Translations under genes and position numbers: made by a program
Shown: in pieces, positions 1-7,447 of the stretch
How the letters are laid out: the number at the start of each line of letters is the position of its first letter
Numbering within the stretch: position 1 is the stretch's first letter
Source: Flavobacteriales bacterium UBA7468
GTDB lineage: Bacteria > Bacteroidota > Bacteroidia > Flavobacteriales_D > Crocinitomicaceae
Assembly (NCBI GenBank): GCA_002478565.1
Contig: DLPC01000026.1
Span: 124,001-188,000, forward strand
Reading direction: 5' to 3'
Length of the DNA stretch: 64,000 bases
Notes under the pieces: model-generated
What the model was told of the DNA's origin: nothing
The model's input: only the letters and a program-made list of their open reading frames with translations
Databases searched by the model: none

Positions 1-309
1 TTTGACCGCGATTATAACATGCGCTATTTTTTTTTCGATGAGTAAATTGCTACAAGGTGGCGTTTTACCAAAATGTGCGCAGGGCTCTAAGCTGACGTAG
101 GCCGTGGCACCTTCAATGTCAGCAGGGTTTACTACGTTATTGATTGCATTGACTTCAGCGTGCGCAGCTCCAAATACTTGGTGATAACCTTCCCCAATGA
201 TTTGATTGTTTTTTACGATTACACAACCTACCATGGGGTTTGGGGCTACCGCTATACCCCCTAATTTGGCAAGGTCTAAACATCGTTGCATGTAATCCTG
301 ATGCTGCAT
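1..309 (-). CDS. ribD: Riboflavin biosynthesis deaminase/reductase RibD, N-terminal fragment
   Basis: This is the N-terminal 103 codons of RibD; the rest lies beyond the left edge. RibD deaminates and then reduces the pyrimidine intermediate in riboflavin synthesis. The visible part is the zinc deaminase domain, with the HAE motif at residues 50-52 and the PCxxxGxTPPC zinc motif at 76-86. The early stretch APNPMVGCVIV (about 22-32) is also typical of RibD. The ATG at 309-307 is the first in-frame start and lies 17 bases after the alkB stop, so the two genes are probably co-transcribed leftward. The reductase domain cannot be checked here, so a stand-alone deaminase remains possible. Confidence 0.93.
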   Translation of the reverse strand, partial: MQHQDYMQRCLDLAKLGGIAVAPNPMVGCVIVKNNQIIGEGYHQVFGAAHAEVNAINNVVNPADIEGATAYVSLEPCAHFGKTPPCSNLLIEKKIAHVIIAVK

Positions 310-326
310 AGTCAAAGTTAAGCAAT

Positions 327-938
327 TCAAATTGATGCAACGATCTTGCGAAAAGTTAAATTGATGCGTTGGCCCGAAAAATTACGGACTTTCGGTAACT
401 GATGTTTCCAGTGGTGTTGTAGTTCTCCGTACATGTGCAATAAACTCCCATCGGCAAGGTGGATTTTTAGTTTTTGCCCAGTTCGTTGATGTCTCAATTC
501 AAAAGGTCTTTCTGCACCCAAACTCAGCGAAGCGATACTTGGATTGCTGCCTAAACTTTTTTCATTATCGGCATGCCAACCGTTAGAATCTTGTCCATCT
601 CGATACAGATTAATAAGAAGGGCGTTGTAGGTGTTTTTGGTGCGTGCTTCAATCCTTAAGCGCAATTCATTTAAAAATGCTGGAAAAGGCTGGTTTTTAA
701 GTTGCTGTCCTGAGTAGCCGTATTTTTCACCATTCAAGGAAAAGTATGCCTCCAAACGCGGAACAGCGATAGCTTTTCCAAATATTTTGATTTGATTTTG
801 TTCAAATGCAAGTTCTTCCTTTATTTGTTTAAATAGCGCTATGCTTTCCGATTTACTTAAAAAAGAAGGGAAATAATCCAAATTTCCATTTTGTATTTCA
901 ATAGCTTGGTGGCTCGAATGTTGGTAGTCGCTAAACAT
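327..938 (-). CDS. alkB: AlkB-like 2-oxoglutarate/Fe(II) dioxygenase
   Basis: A 203-residue protein of the AlkB family, which repairs alkylated bases by oxidative demethylation. The Fe(II)-binding residues are visible as the HAD motif (H122, D124) and a distal histidine at about H179. The 2-oxoglutarate-binding RxNxTFR signature is complete at residues 191-197. The length fits the short bacterial and ALKBH2/3-like members. It sits upstream of ribD on the same strand, and its first codons overlap the divergent promoter assigned to the MscS gene. The family call is secure. Which lesions it repairs cannot be read from the sequence. Confidence 0.93.
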   Translation of the reverse strand: MFSDYQHSSHQAIEIQNGNLDYFPSFLSKSESIALFKQIKEELAFEQNQIKIFGKAIAVPRLEAYFSLNGEKYGYSGQQLKNQPFPAFLNELRLRIEARTKNTYNALLINLYRDGQDSNGWHADNEKSLGSNPSIASLSLGAERPFELRHQRTGQKLKIHLADGSLLHMYGELQHHWKHQLPKVRNFSGQRINLTFRKIVASI

Positions 939-949
939 TTTTATTTTTG
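921..949 (+). promoter_or_regulatory. Bacteroidota-type promoter for the MscS gene
   Basis: TTG at 921-923, an 18-base spacer and TATTTTTG at 942-949 match the Bacteroidota -33/-7 consensus (TTG, 17-20 bases, TAnnTTTG). The start codon follows 17 bases later. The promoter lies over the start of the divergent alkB gene, so the two genes may affect each other's transcription. This is a pattern match only. Confidence 0.55.
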
Positions 950-966
950 TAGCTTAAAAGTACAAC

Positions 967-1767
967 ATGCATTTCATTGAAACTATTTTTGATCTCAAAT
1001 CCGGTGATTTCAGTAAAGTCGTTTTTGGTTTCATTACCAATGTAGTATTGGCTATTGTCATTACAGTTGTAGGGTTCTGGTTTACGGGTATTCTGACTCG
1101 GTTCGTCAACAAAATGCTGCAAAAAAGCGATACAGATGCAGGTTTGACCTCCTTTTTATCGAGTTTCCTTTCGATGGCCCTAAAAATCATGGTGGTCATT
1201 ACAGCAATTACGCAGCTGGGGGTACAAATGACCTCTTTTCTCACCTTACTTGGTGCGGCAGGAATTGCAGTTGGTATGGCGTTTTCCGGAACACTCTCAA
1301 ATTTCGCAGGGGGCATAATGATCTTGGTATTAAAGCCATTTAAAGTTGGCGATGAAATCAAGGCACTCGGAGAGCAGGGCACCATCTCCGAAATTCAGAT
1401 TTTTAATACTTACCTCAAAACGGTAGATAATAAAATTGTGATTTTCCCAAATGGCCCGCTAGCAAATGGTAGTATTGTTAATTTCACCAAAGAAAAAAAT
1501 CGCCGCATCGAATGGACATTCATCTTGAATCCAGAGGTAAAGTTTAATGAAATTCAAGCGCTCATATTGACTATTTTAAGCGCAGATAAACGCGTTCTTG
1601 CCAAGCCTGAACCATTTGTAGGTATTCAACAAATTACAGAAAATGGCCTTGAATTAAAGGTCAGATGTTGGGCAAAAACTGCCGACTTCGGTGGTGTTTT
1701 TTATGACCTTCAGCAACAAATCGTGAGCGCTATGCAAGAAGCGCATATCGCCTTTGCAAAGGCATAA
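967..1767 (+). CDS. Small-conductance mechanosensitive channel (MscS family)
   Basis: A 266-residue MscS-type channel, about the size of the minimal family members. It would open under membrane tension to release solutes during osmotic downshock. After a short amphipathic start there are membrane segments at about residues 22-42 and 68-88. The pore-lining TM3 (about 92-125) is rich in Gly and Ala and contains the family hallmark AGIAVGMAFSGTLSNFAGG followed by KPFKVGD. A soluble beta domain and an alpha/beta tail complete it. It stands alone between the divergent alkB and the next gene. The family call is very secure. Confidence 0.95.
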   Translation: MHFIETIFDLKSGDFSKVVFGFITNVVLAIVITVVGFWFTGILTRFVNKMLQKSDTDAGLTSFLSSFLSMALKIMVVITAITQLGVQMTSFLTLLGAAGIAVGMAFSGTLSNFAGGIMILVLKPFKVGDEIKALGEQGTISEIQIFNTYLKTVDNKIVIFPNGPLANGSIVNFTKEKNRRIEWTFILNPEVKFNEIQALILTILSADKRVLAKPEPFVGIQQITENGLELKVRCWAKTADFGGVFYDLQQQIVSAMQEAHIAFAKA

Positions 1768-1799
1768 AAGAAATTCATTATCTTCGAGCCCTAACCCAA

Positions 1800-1818
1800 T
1801 TACATGTCAAACATGTAA
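1800..1818. promoter_or_regulatory. Perfect 19-bp palindrome, candidate operator
   Basis: TTACATGT, three bases (CAA), then ACATGTAA: two perfect 8-base arms. It lies in the 69-base gap between the MscS gene and the DUF1295 gene, 18 bases before the ATG at 1837. No T-run follows, so it is a poor terminator. The symmetry suggests a dimeric regulator site. Confidence 0.4.
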
Positions 1819-1836
1819 GCTTAATCTACTACTATT

Positions 1837-2766
1837 ATGTTACTGACCATCCTATTATTGATTTTCACGGTAGTTGTCGTGCCATTTGTTTGTCTCAATT
1901 TTGGCTATACACCAAACGAGCTTCAATATGAAATTTTACATCAAATGTCCTACACCGTAGGAATCGTCATTACATATTGCTTCATAGTAGGAGAGCTATC
2001 CCGGAATAATTCGCAAGTTGATAAACTTTGGAGTATCGTTCCTATATTGTACACCTGGCAAATGACGTTATTAGCACCAGAAGTATCTGAAAAAATGGTT
2101 TTCATGTCTATTTTGGTTACAATTTGGGGTGCTCGTTTGACTTTCAATTTTGCTCGTAGAGGAGCATATACTTGGCGTTTCTGGGCCGGTGAAGAAGATT
2201 ACCGTTGGGAAGAATTGCGCAAAAGACCCGGTTTCAACAATAATTTTATTTGGGCCATTTTCAACCTCTTCTTTATTTCAGCATACCAAAATGTCTTGAT
2301 CTTCTTATTTACAGCTCCTATTTTATCAGTACTTGCGGCAAATGCTACTCAGGAGTTAAATATGATTGACTATTTATTGGGAATACTGATGCTTGCAGCC
2401 ATCACTATTGAGTTTATTGCCGATCAGCAACAGTACAATTTCCAAACCGAAAAGCATCGCCGCATTAAAGCTGGTGAGCCCTTAGGTGACTACGAAAAAG
2501 GTTTTGTATCTACTGGCCTTTGGGGTGTGGTTCGTCATCCAAATTACGCCATGGAGCAATCCATATGGATCATCTTTTATTTGTTCAGTGTCAATGCAAC
2601 TGGGCAATGGATCAATTGGACAATTGGTGGCTGTGTCTTATTAGTCATCTTGTTTAAAGGTAGTTCTGATTTCTCTGAAGAACTTTCTGCAAATAAATAT
2701 CCTGCATATAAAGATTACCAAAAAAATGTCCCGAGATTTATACCTGGATTAAAGGTTGGTAAATAA
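1837..2766 (+). CDS. DUF1295 / steroid 5-alpha-reductase-like membrane protein
   Basis: A 309-residue polytopic membrane protein of the DUF1295 family, which is related to steroid 5-alpha reductases and isoprenylcysteine methyltransferases. The C-terminal family signature is clear: GLWGVVRHPNYAMEQSIW at about residues 229-246, followed by two hydrophobic segments and a short charged tail. An inner motif (AARRGAYTWRFWAGEEDYRW-like, about 105-124) is also typical. The substrate is unknown for almost all bacterial members. A palindrome precedes the gene, and it converges on the 53-residue ORF at 2786-2947 with 19 bases between them. Confidence 0.85.
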   Translation: MLLTILLLIFTVVVVPFVCLNFGYTPNELQYEILHQMSYTVGIVITYCFIVGELSRNNSQVDKLWSIVPILYTWQMTLLAPEVSEKMVFMSILVTIWGARLTFNFARRGAYTWRFWAGEEDYRWEELRKRPGFNNNFIWAIFNLFFISAYQNVLIFLFTAPILSVLAANATQELNMIDYLLGILMLAAITIEFIADQQQYNFQTEKHRRIKAGEPLGDYEKGFVSTGLWGVVRHPNYAMEQSIWIIFYLFSVNATGQWINWTIGGCVLLVILFKGSSDFSEELSANKYPAYKDYQKNVPRFIPGLKVGK

Positions 2767-2785
2767 ACACCGTAAGTGAAGATTG

Positions 2786-2947
2786 TTACCATAAAAACTT
2801 CAAAACGCTAAACGCAAGTGCAAAAAATACTACGATTTGCATAAACCATTGAGCGCTGCCTAAGTGTCCTTTTGATTTGAGGTAAAAATGATTGAGGGTG
2901 CCGAGTGTCAGCCCTATAACCAAAGCCAAGAAGAGCGGATTGCTCAT
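2786..2947 (-). CDS. Small two-helix membrane protein (53 residues), unknown function
   Basis: A short ORF that length-filtered gene calls would miss. It encodes 53 residues with two hydrophobic segments (about 4-22 and 33-52) joined by a basic loop (YLKSKGH, 22-28). Its ATG (2947-2945) overlaps the TGA stop of the upstream DUF1569-like gene as ATGA, the usual arrangement for translational coupling. That overlap and the clean hydrophobic pattern are the grounds for calling it real. It ends 19 bases before the convergent DUF1295 gene. I recognise no family. It would be the last gene of a three-gene unit with the lipid kinase and the DUF1569-like protein. Confidence 0.65.
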   Translation of the reverse strand: MSNPLFLALVIGLTLGTLNHFYLKSKGHLGSAQWFMQIVVFFALAFSVLKFLW

Positions 2948-3396
2948 ATCAAGCCAAACTGTTCAAAGTGATGCGCGAAATGCTTGGTATGTAGACGCTT
3001 CCATTGAACGAAATTCAAGTTTCCGTAGAAAGGATGCAAATTTGTTTGTTCAGGTCGTTCTTCGTAATATTCTAAGAATGCCAAAAACGCATCTGTAAAT
3101 TCATCAACGGCTGTTTCAATTTCATCGTTGCGGAGTGGGGTAGAGGGTGTTGCAAAAGAAACCTGCACATCTTTAGCCATAGGTTTATCGGTTTCTAGCC
3201 AAGCTTGCATGCGTTCAATGCGGTCCTCTGCGACCTCTAATTTATAAGCTCCTTCACCGATTGACATATAGAGCGCGTCGGCAAGATGTTCTACCATGCG
3301 CTGTGCTGACATTTTGCCCCAATTGGCTTTAGATGTAGCAGAAAGTTTAGATAATTGCAAGAGCATAGGCTCAAGCTCAAGCTCGAATGACGACAT
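2944..3396 (-). CDS. DUF1569 / DinB-like protein
   Basis: A protein of 150 residues resembling the DUF1569 branch of the DinB-like four-helix fold. Features that fit are the WGKMSAQRMVEHLADAL segment near residues 26-42 and the C-terminal HPFYGNLNFVQW...KHFAHHFEQFGLI pattern with spaced histidines, which in DinB-like proteins bind metal. I chose the ATG at 3396 because it begins one base after the lipid kinase stop. A longer frame reaching 3441 would overlap the kinase by 44 bases and adds an unlikely start. Its stop overlaps the start of the 53-residue membrane protein. The biochemical role is unknown. Confidence 0.75.
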   Translation of the reverse strand: MSSFELELEPMLLQLSKLSATSKANWGKMSAQRMVEHLADALYMSIGEGAYKLEVAEDRIERMQAWLETDKPMAKDVQVSFATPSTPLRNDEIETAVDEFTDAFLAFLEYYEERPEQTNLHPFYGNLNFVQWKRLHTKHFAHHFEQFGLI

Positions 3397-3397
3397 A

Positions 3398-4276
3398 TTA
3401 TTTGTTTCCGATGATGATGTGAAGACTCTTAGGAACGACACGCACGTTTAATTCGCGACGCACTTGTTGAGGCTCGCCATCGTAATGTGCCAAGCCATTT
3501 GGAAGCGAAATTTTCGCCTTCTTGAAGGAAATGACTTCAGCATAGCTGGATTGATCAGATTTACCAGTGAAAAACTGAAAAATCATTTTTGGGATACTGA
3601 AAACCGAGAAAGGTTTTAATAGAAATAATTCTAGTTTGCCGTCAGTAGCATCTGATTTCGGGGACACTTTGAATCCGTTGCCAAATTCTGAAGTGTTGGC
3701 AATTGTACATAGCACTACGGGCATTTTTTTGATTTGACCGTTGGTATCAATGGAGATATTCATTGGGTTGTAACGGAAAAATTCTTTGAAAACATGTTTG
3801 ACGTAGGTCCAAAAACCACGTTTTTTATCTTGATCAAATTTTTGAGCGATGATGGCATCGAGACCGTAGCCACCAACACCTAGAAAGGGTTGATCATTGA
3901 CCAAAACAGTATCCATTTGAATGTGTTTGTTTTGGTTAATGGTTTCAATGGCCTTTCGAACATTTCTTGGGATAGCCATGTGTCTAGCCAAGCCATTTCC
4001 TGAGCCAATAGGGATCACGGCAAGACTCGTTTGAGAGCCAATAAGTGCGGTGCCTACTTCATGAACTGAACCGTCTCCACCAACGGCACAAACGATGTCG
4101 ATTCCTTGTTTAACGGCGTCTTTGGCTATTTCTATAGCGTGCCCTTTGTGTTTGGTATATTGAATTTCAAACTCATAGGTCTCATGATTGAGATATTGGC
4201 GCACCAAAGCAGGAATGTCGTCTTTGCGGCGAACCCCTGAAATTGGATTAATGATGAACCAAATGCGTTTTTTCAT
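3398..4276 (-). CDS. Diacylglycerol/sphingosine kinase-like lipid kinase (YegS/BmrU family)
   Basis: A lipid kinase of 292 residues with the DAGK catalytic domain. It starts with the family pattern IWFIINPISG (residues 4-13) and has the nucleotide-binding GGDGSVHEVGTAL at about 71-83 and the IPIGSGNGLARH motif at about 98-109. Proteins of this type phosphorylate diacylglycerol or related lipids at the inner membrane. I prefer the ATG at 4276 over an in-frame TTG at 4303, because the residues between do not belong to the domain. It heads a unit with the DUF1569-like protein (1-base gap) and the 53-residue membrane protein. The exact lipid substrate is not predictable. Confidence 0.9.
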   Translation of the reverse strand: MKKRIWFIINPISGVRRKDDIPALVRQYLNHETYEFEIQYTKHKGHAIEIAKDAVKQGIDIVCAVGGDGSVHEVGTALIGSQTSLAVIPIGSGNGLARHMAIPRNVRKAIETINQNKHIQMDTVLVNDQPFLGVGGYGLDAIIAQKFDQDKKRGFWTYVKHVFKEFFRYNPMNISIDTNGQIKKMPVVLCTIANTSEFGNGFKVSPKSDATDGKLELFLLKPFSVFSIPKMIFQFFTGKSDQSSYAEVISFKKAKISLPNGLAHYDGEPQQVRRELNVRVVPKSLHIIIGNK

Positions 4277-4397
4277 GACTTGTATGACGTCGTTGTTATT
4301 CAAAGTTACAATTTTTTTCGAGAATTATAAAGAAGTTTCAACCTGTAACGACTCTTCTAGCTAAGTTTTCGTGTATTTTAGCAACAAAAATAGTGCC

Positions 4398-5105
4398 ATG
4401 AAAAAGAAAGCAGCAACCAACCCTCTTGATGCGAACAGACAACAACTCATCGATCTCTTGATGCATAAATCCGCACTCAAGCAAGATATTGCAGATGACC
4501 TCGAGCTTGTTTTTGATGACCTGCGTAAGCTGATTGAAATCGAAATAAACGCACTTAAAGAAGTGATCACGGACGAGCGCGTGCGTTTGTTTATCAAGGA
4601 TAGAGGAGATCATGAATTTCATGTCTACATTGGCAGTGATGTTTTGGTTTTCAATTTGCACCACAATGTTTTTAGATTGCCAGACAGCAATCCATTGTGG
4701 GGCACATCCTATTTCAAAAGCCAACCAAATAATGGCTATTTTGGCACTATTCACATTTACAACTTCTTGGCAGAATCTCTGCAGCAAAATCGTTTGGATG
4801 ACCAAGGATACCTTTTGGCACGTATTTTTGTCAATCACGAAAGACATTTTTTTATCGAAGGAAAGGGATCATTGGGTTATACATTTAGTGATCCGCAGCA
4901 CATGTTATTAAGTGCAGAAATGCTGCAGTTGATAGCCCAGATGTCCTTTGCCTATGCCCTGCAATTTGACCTTTACATACCTCCTTTTGAACTCATGGAT
5001 GAAGTCAGTGTAGGTCAAATTTACGTGATGGGTGAACAGCTCAAATTGCGCACAGCCAAGCGCTTAGGTTTTAAGATGAGTAAAGACGAGACAGAAATTT
5101 CTTAA
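4398..5105 (+). CDS. Conserved-looking protein of unknown function (235 residues)
   Basis: I do not recognise this protein. It is soluble, with no signal peptide or membrane segment. The first third is helical and charged (about residues 12-65, many Asp, Glu, Leu and Lys). The rest has the alternating hydrophobic pattern of a mixed alpha/beta fold (FHVYIGSDVLVFNLHHNVF, about 77-95; GYFGTIHIYNFLAESL, about 113-128). The ATG at 4398 is preferred to an upstream GTG at 4371, which would add nine uncharacteristic residues. It is monocistronic and lies just upstream of the tRNA-Glu promoter. Its base composition resembles that of the neighbours. Confidence 0.8.
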   Translation: MKKKAATNPLDANRQQLIDLLMHKSALKQDIADDLELVFDDLRKLIEIEINALKEVITDERVRLFIKDRGDHEFHVYIGSDVLVFNLHHNVFRLPDSNPLWGTSYFKSQPNNGYFGTIHIYNFLAESLQQNRLDDQGYLLARIFVNHERHFFIEGKGSLGYTFSDPQHMLLSAEMLQLIAQMSFAYALQFDLYIPPFELMDEVSVGQIYVMGEQLKLRTAKRLGFKMSKDETEIS

Positions 5106-5122
5106 AAATTTAGTCACAGCCC

Positions 5123-5152
5123 TTGCGCTTCAAGAATTTCCTAGTATATTTG
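5123..5152 (+). promoter_or_regulatory. Promoter for the tRNA-Glu pair
   Basis: TTG at 5123-5125, a 19-base spacer and TATATTTG at 5145-5152: an exact match to the Bacteroidota consensus. The first tRNA begins 30 bases after the box, leaving room for a short 5' leader. It may also drive rpsT, because no terminator is visible between the tRNAs and rpsT. Confidence 0.75.
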
Positions 5153-5182
5153 CAATCCCAAATTCGGGGATTTTGACATTTT

Positions 5183-5254
5183 GGCCCATTCGTCTAGTGG
5201 TTAGGACGCAAGGTTTTCATCCTTGAAACAGGAGTTCGATTCTCCTATGGGCTG
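5183..5254 (+). tRNA. tRNA-Glu (anticodon TTC), copy 1
   Basis: A 72-nt cloverleaf. The acceptor GGCCCAT pairs with ATGGGCT (first pair G-U), the D stem is GTCT/GGAC, and the anticodon stem CAAGG/CCTTG encloses the loop TTTTCAT with anticodon TTC. The T arm is AGGAG-TTCGATT-CTCCT. The gene is followed by CCA (5255-5257), so the 3' CCA may be encoded in this copy. Confidence 0.97.
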
Positions 5255-5264
5255 CCAATTTTTT

Positions 5265-5336
5265 GGCCCATTCGTCTAGTGGTTAGGACGCAAGGTTTTC
5301 ATCCTTGAAACAGGAGTTCGATTCTCCTATGGGCTG
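5265..5336 (+). tRNA. tRNA-Glu (anticodon TTC), copy 2
   Basis: Identical over all 72 bases to the first copy, 10 bases after it (repeat period 82). Unlike copy 1 it is followed by CAT rather than CCA, so its CCA end must be added after transcription. The CCA-adding enzyme is encoded at 10103-11539. rpsT starts 32 bases downstream. Confidence 0.97.
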
Positions 5337-5368
5337 CATTTTTTAACGATTTTAATTAATAAATAGCT

Positions 5369-5620
5369 ATGGCAAACCATAAATCATCCATCAAGCGCAT
5401 CCGTTCTAACGAAGCAAAACGCGTATTGAACAAATACCAGCACAAAACTGCTCGTAATGCAATGCGTAAATTGCGCGCTACCAAAGACCGCAACGAAGCT
5501 GTAGGAATGCTTCCAACGGTAGTAGCTATGTTGGATAAACTTGCAAAACGCAATATCATTCACAAAAATAAAGCGGCAAACCTTAAATCTGGCTTGCAAC
5601 TGCGTGTAAACGCGCTTTAA
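5369..5620 (+). CDS. rpsT: 30S ribosomal protein S20
   Basis: An 83-residue basic protein with the conserved S20 start MANHKSSIKRIRSNEAKR and a helical lysine- and arginine-rich body. S20 binds 16S rRNA early in assembly of the small subunit. The length is normal for the family. It follows two tRNA-Glu genes with no terminator between, so it may be read from their promoter. A strong hairpin terminator follows the stop. Confidence 0.98.
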   Translation: MANHKSSIKRIRSNEAKRVLNKYQHKTARNAMRKLRATKDRNEAVGMLPTVVAMLDKLAKRNIIHKNKAANLKSGLQLRVNAL

Positions 5621-5640
5621 TTTTTGCGAATCCAATTTGT

Positions 5641-5676
5641 GAAGGGTCGCCTGATAGGGCGACCCTTCTTTTTTTT
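5641..5676 (+). terminator. Rho-independent terminator after rpsT
   Basis: An 11-base GC-rich stem (GAAGGGTCGCC with GGCGACCCTTC), a 6-base loop and eight T residues. It closes the tRNA-Glu/rpsT unit 20 bases after the rpsT stop. Confidence 0.95.
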
Positions 5677-5678
5677 CT

Positions 5679-5686
5679 TAAGTTTG
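5679..5686 (+). promoter_or_regulatory. -7 box in front of the putative porin
   Basis: TAAGTTTG fits TAnnTTTG. It lies two bases after the T-run of the rpsT terminator and four bases before the porin ATG. No TTG is found at the expected -33 distance, which is occupied by the terminator stem. If used, the mRNA would have almost no leader. Confidence 0.4.
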
Positions 5687-5690
5687 TATC

Positions 5691-7430
5691 ATGAATAAAT
5701 TGGTAGTTGTTGCCTTGTTTATTTTTTACTGCGGAAAAGTCTTTAGTCAAGAGTTAGGCCCTGAAGACACCCTTTTTCATACAAGCCGAACTTTTGGTAC
5801 AACTAACGAGTTGGTGCATGTAATGGACGGCTTTTCATCTAGTTTTTTTTTCCAACCCCAACATAGCGTTGTAAATGCGCTTGATTTGCTCCAGCCTGGC
5901 CTCAGTTCTTTCAGTACAGCCGACAAAGCGGTCAAACCATTTTTATTCAGTGCCTTACCTCATCTGGGTTTTGGTTTTGGCTTTGGTGCACAAGGTTCAC
6001 AGATTTTACGTCTTGATTATGAACAAGCTTTTGCGCATCAAACCCTTTTGAATTTGCGCTATGATCGTTGGCAACGCACCGGTTTTATTCGGTCCGATGA
6101 TTTGCGGTTCAGTGGCTTGCAATTAAAACTTTACCAAAAGGGGAGAGCTCATGAGCTTCAAGTTACTTTTGACAATGCCAGTGACGATCGTCAGTGGTCT
6201 GGTGGTATCGCAGATTATACTCAATTAACTGCGTTAGCCCTTGATTTAATTCCTGTTTTAAAAGAGCAGTCTTATACCCAGAAGAATAGTTACTGTGGCA
6301 CGATTGATTTGCGTTATCGCTTGCTCGGAGATTCTATTCGACGTTTGAACTTGGCCAGTTATCATGCCTATAACTTTCAACAAAGGATCTATAATGAAAT
6401 TGGAAATCTGGCAGCTTATTATCCCCAGACTTTCTTAAATACTGATACTTGTACCGATACATTTAGACAAGTTTACTTTGACAATCGATTTGGTTTGAAT
6501 TGGTCGACGCCTAAGCTGAATATTTCCTCTTTGATGGGGGTAAAGCAAAGGCAGTGGGCTGATGCAAGCTTACAATACGATACACTCGAGCTTAACTGGA
6601 ATAATCAATTGATTTTCTTAGATAAAAACCATGCGTTCAAACATGAAAATACCATCAATTTAGTAGGCGCAGGACAAGGGCTACATTTCAATTCAAGTTA
6701 TGCTTTTGGCAACCATAAAACTCCATTTACTTTCAGAATCAAGCACAGGTTTAGCAATGAGTGGCCTGTGCTTTTGCAGCGAACCTATTTGAGTAATTTA
6801 ACGAACTACAATTGGAGCAATCCTCAAAAGGAAAAATTACATCAAATAATAGCGGCAATGGCCTATGGTTCAACGCTCTTGAATATTGATTTCAATGTGA
6901 GTTTAGCTTCCTATGAGTCTATCTATCGTTTTGATATGACGACTATGAGTTGGAATACAAACACCTTGGCATCGGTTGGGCAGCTAGCTACTTTTGGTAC
7001 CAAGCTAAAATATTGCGTTGGTCCATTGAAAATGAGCTCAAGCTACGAGTTTTTGGCTCAGAATAGCAATCAGTTCTTACCAAAACATCGTGCAGCACTT
7101 GCTTTGCAATGGAGTGGTGGTATTTTCAAAGACCAACGGCTAAAAGTGTCATTAGAAGGTCAGCTGAGTTATCAGTCCAAATTCCAAGCGCTCGTATTTT
7201 TACCTTTTATTGAAAGTCTGGATTGGAGCGCCATACAAAATACACCTGAACAAAATGGTTTTCTAAACGCGCAAGTTAATATGGCGCTTGAAGTAAAAAC
7301 CTTTAGGTTTTTTATCAATGTGGCAAATTTAGGTAGCTACTGGAACCAGTCAGCTATTTCAATGATACAGGGATATCCGTTTGCACCAATGCAAATCCGA
7401 ATAGGGCTTACTTGGGATTTCTGGAATTAG
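5691..7430 (+). CDS. Putative outer-membrane porin (Bacteroidota beta-barrel)
   Basis: A 579-residue secreted protein with a signal peptide of about 20 residues ending in FSQ. The body is rich in alternating aromatic and polar strands, as in a beta-barrel. The last strand ends MQIRIGLTWDFWN, a terminal pattern expected for outer-membrane insertion and seen in the Bacteroidota putative porin family. An early segment before the barrel (about 30-90) includes a short HVMDGFSSS stretch. I see no TonB box or plug domain. It stands alone between the rpsT terminator and the convergent sucD (17 bases). Transport through the barrel is an inference; the family is poorly characterised. Confidence 0.7.
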   Translation: MNKLVVVALFIFYCGKVFSQELGPEDTLFHTSRTFGTTNELVHVMDGFSSSFFFQPQHSVVNALDLLQPGLSSFSTADKAVKPFLFSALPHLGFGFGFGAQGSQILRLDYEQAFAHQTLLNLRYDRWQRTGFIRSDDLRFSGLQLKLYQKGRAHELQVTFDNASDDRQWSGGIADYTQLTALALDLIPVLKEQSYTQKNSYCGTIDLRYRLLGDSIRRLNLASYHAYNFQQRIYNEIGNLAAYYPQTFLNTDTCTDTFRQVYFDNRFGLNWSTPKLNISSLMGVKQRQWADASLQYDTLELNWNNQLIFLDKNHAFKHENTINLVGAGQGLHFNSSYAFGNHKTPFTFRIKHRFSNEWPVLLQRTYLSNLTNYNWSNPQKEKLHQIIAAMAYGSTLLNIDFNVSLASYESIYRFDMTTMSWNTNTLASVGQLATFGTKLKYCVGPLKMSSSYEFLAQNSNQFLPKHRAALALQWSGGIFKDQRLKVSLEGQLSYQSKFQALVFLPFIESLDWSAIQNTPEQNGFLNAQVNMALEVKTFRFFINVANLGSYWNQSAISMIQGYPFAPMQIRIGLTWDFWN

Positions 7431-7447
7431 AAAAGCAACGCAAATGA

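Noticed and set aside
4338..4847. A 169-codon open frame on the minus strand
   Set aside because: It is antisense to the gene at 4398-5105, whose translation has the more normal composition and fold pattern.
5183..5336. Two 72-base direct repeats that could suggest a CRISPR-like or mobile repeat
   Set aside because: They fold as tRNA-Glu with all standard arms; there are only two units and the spacer is 10 bases.
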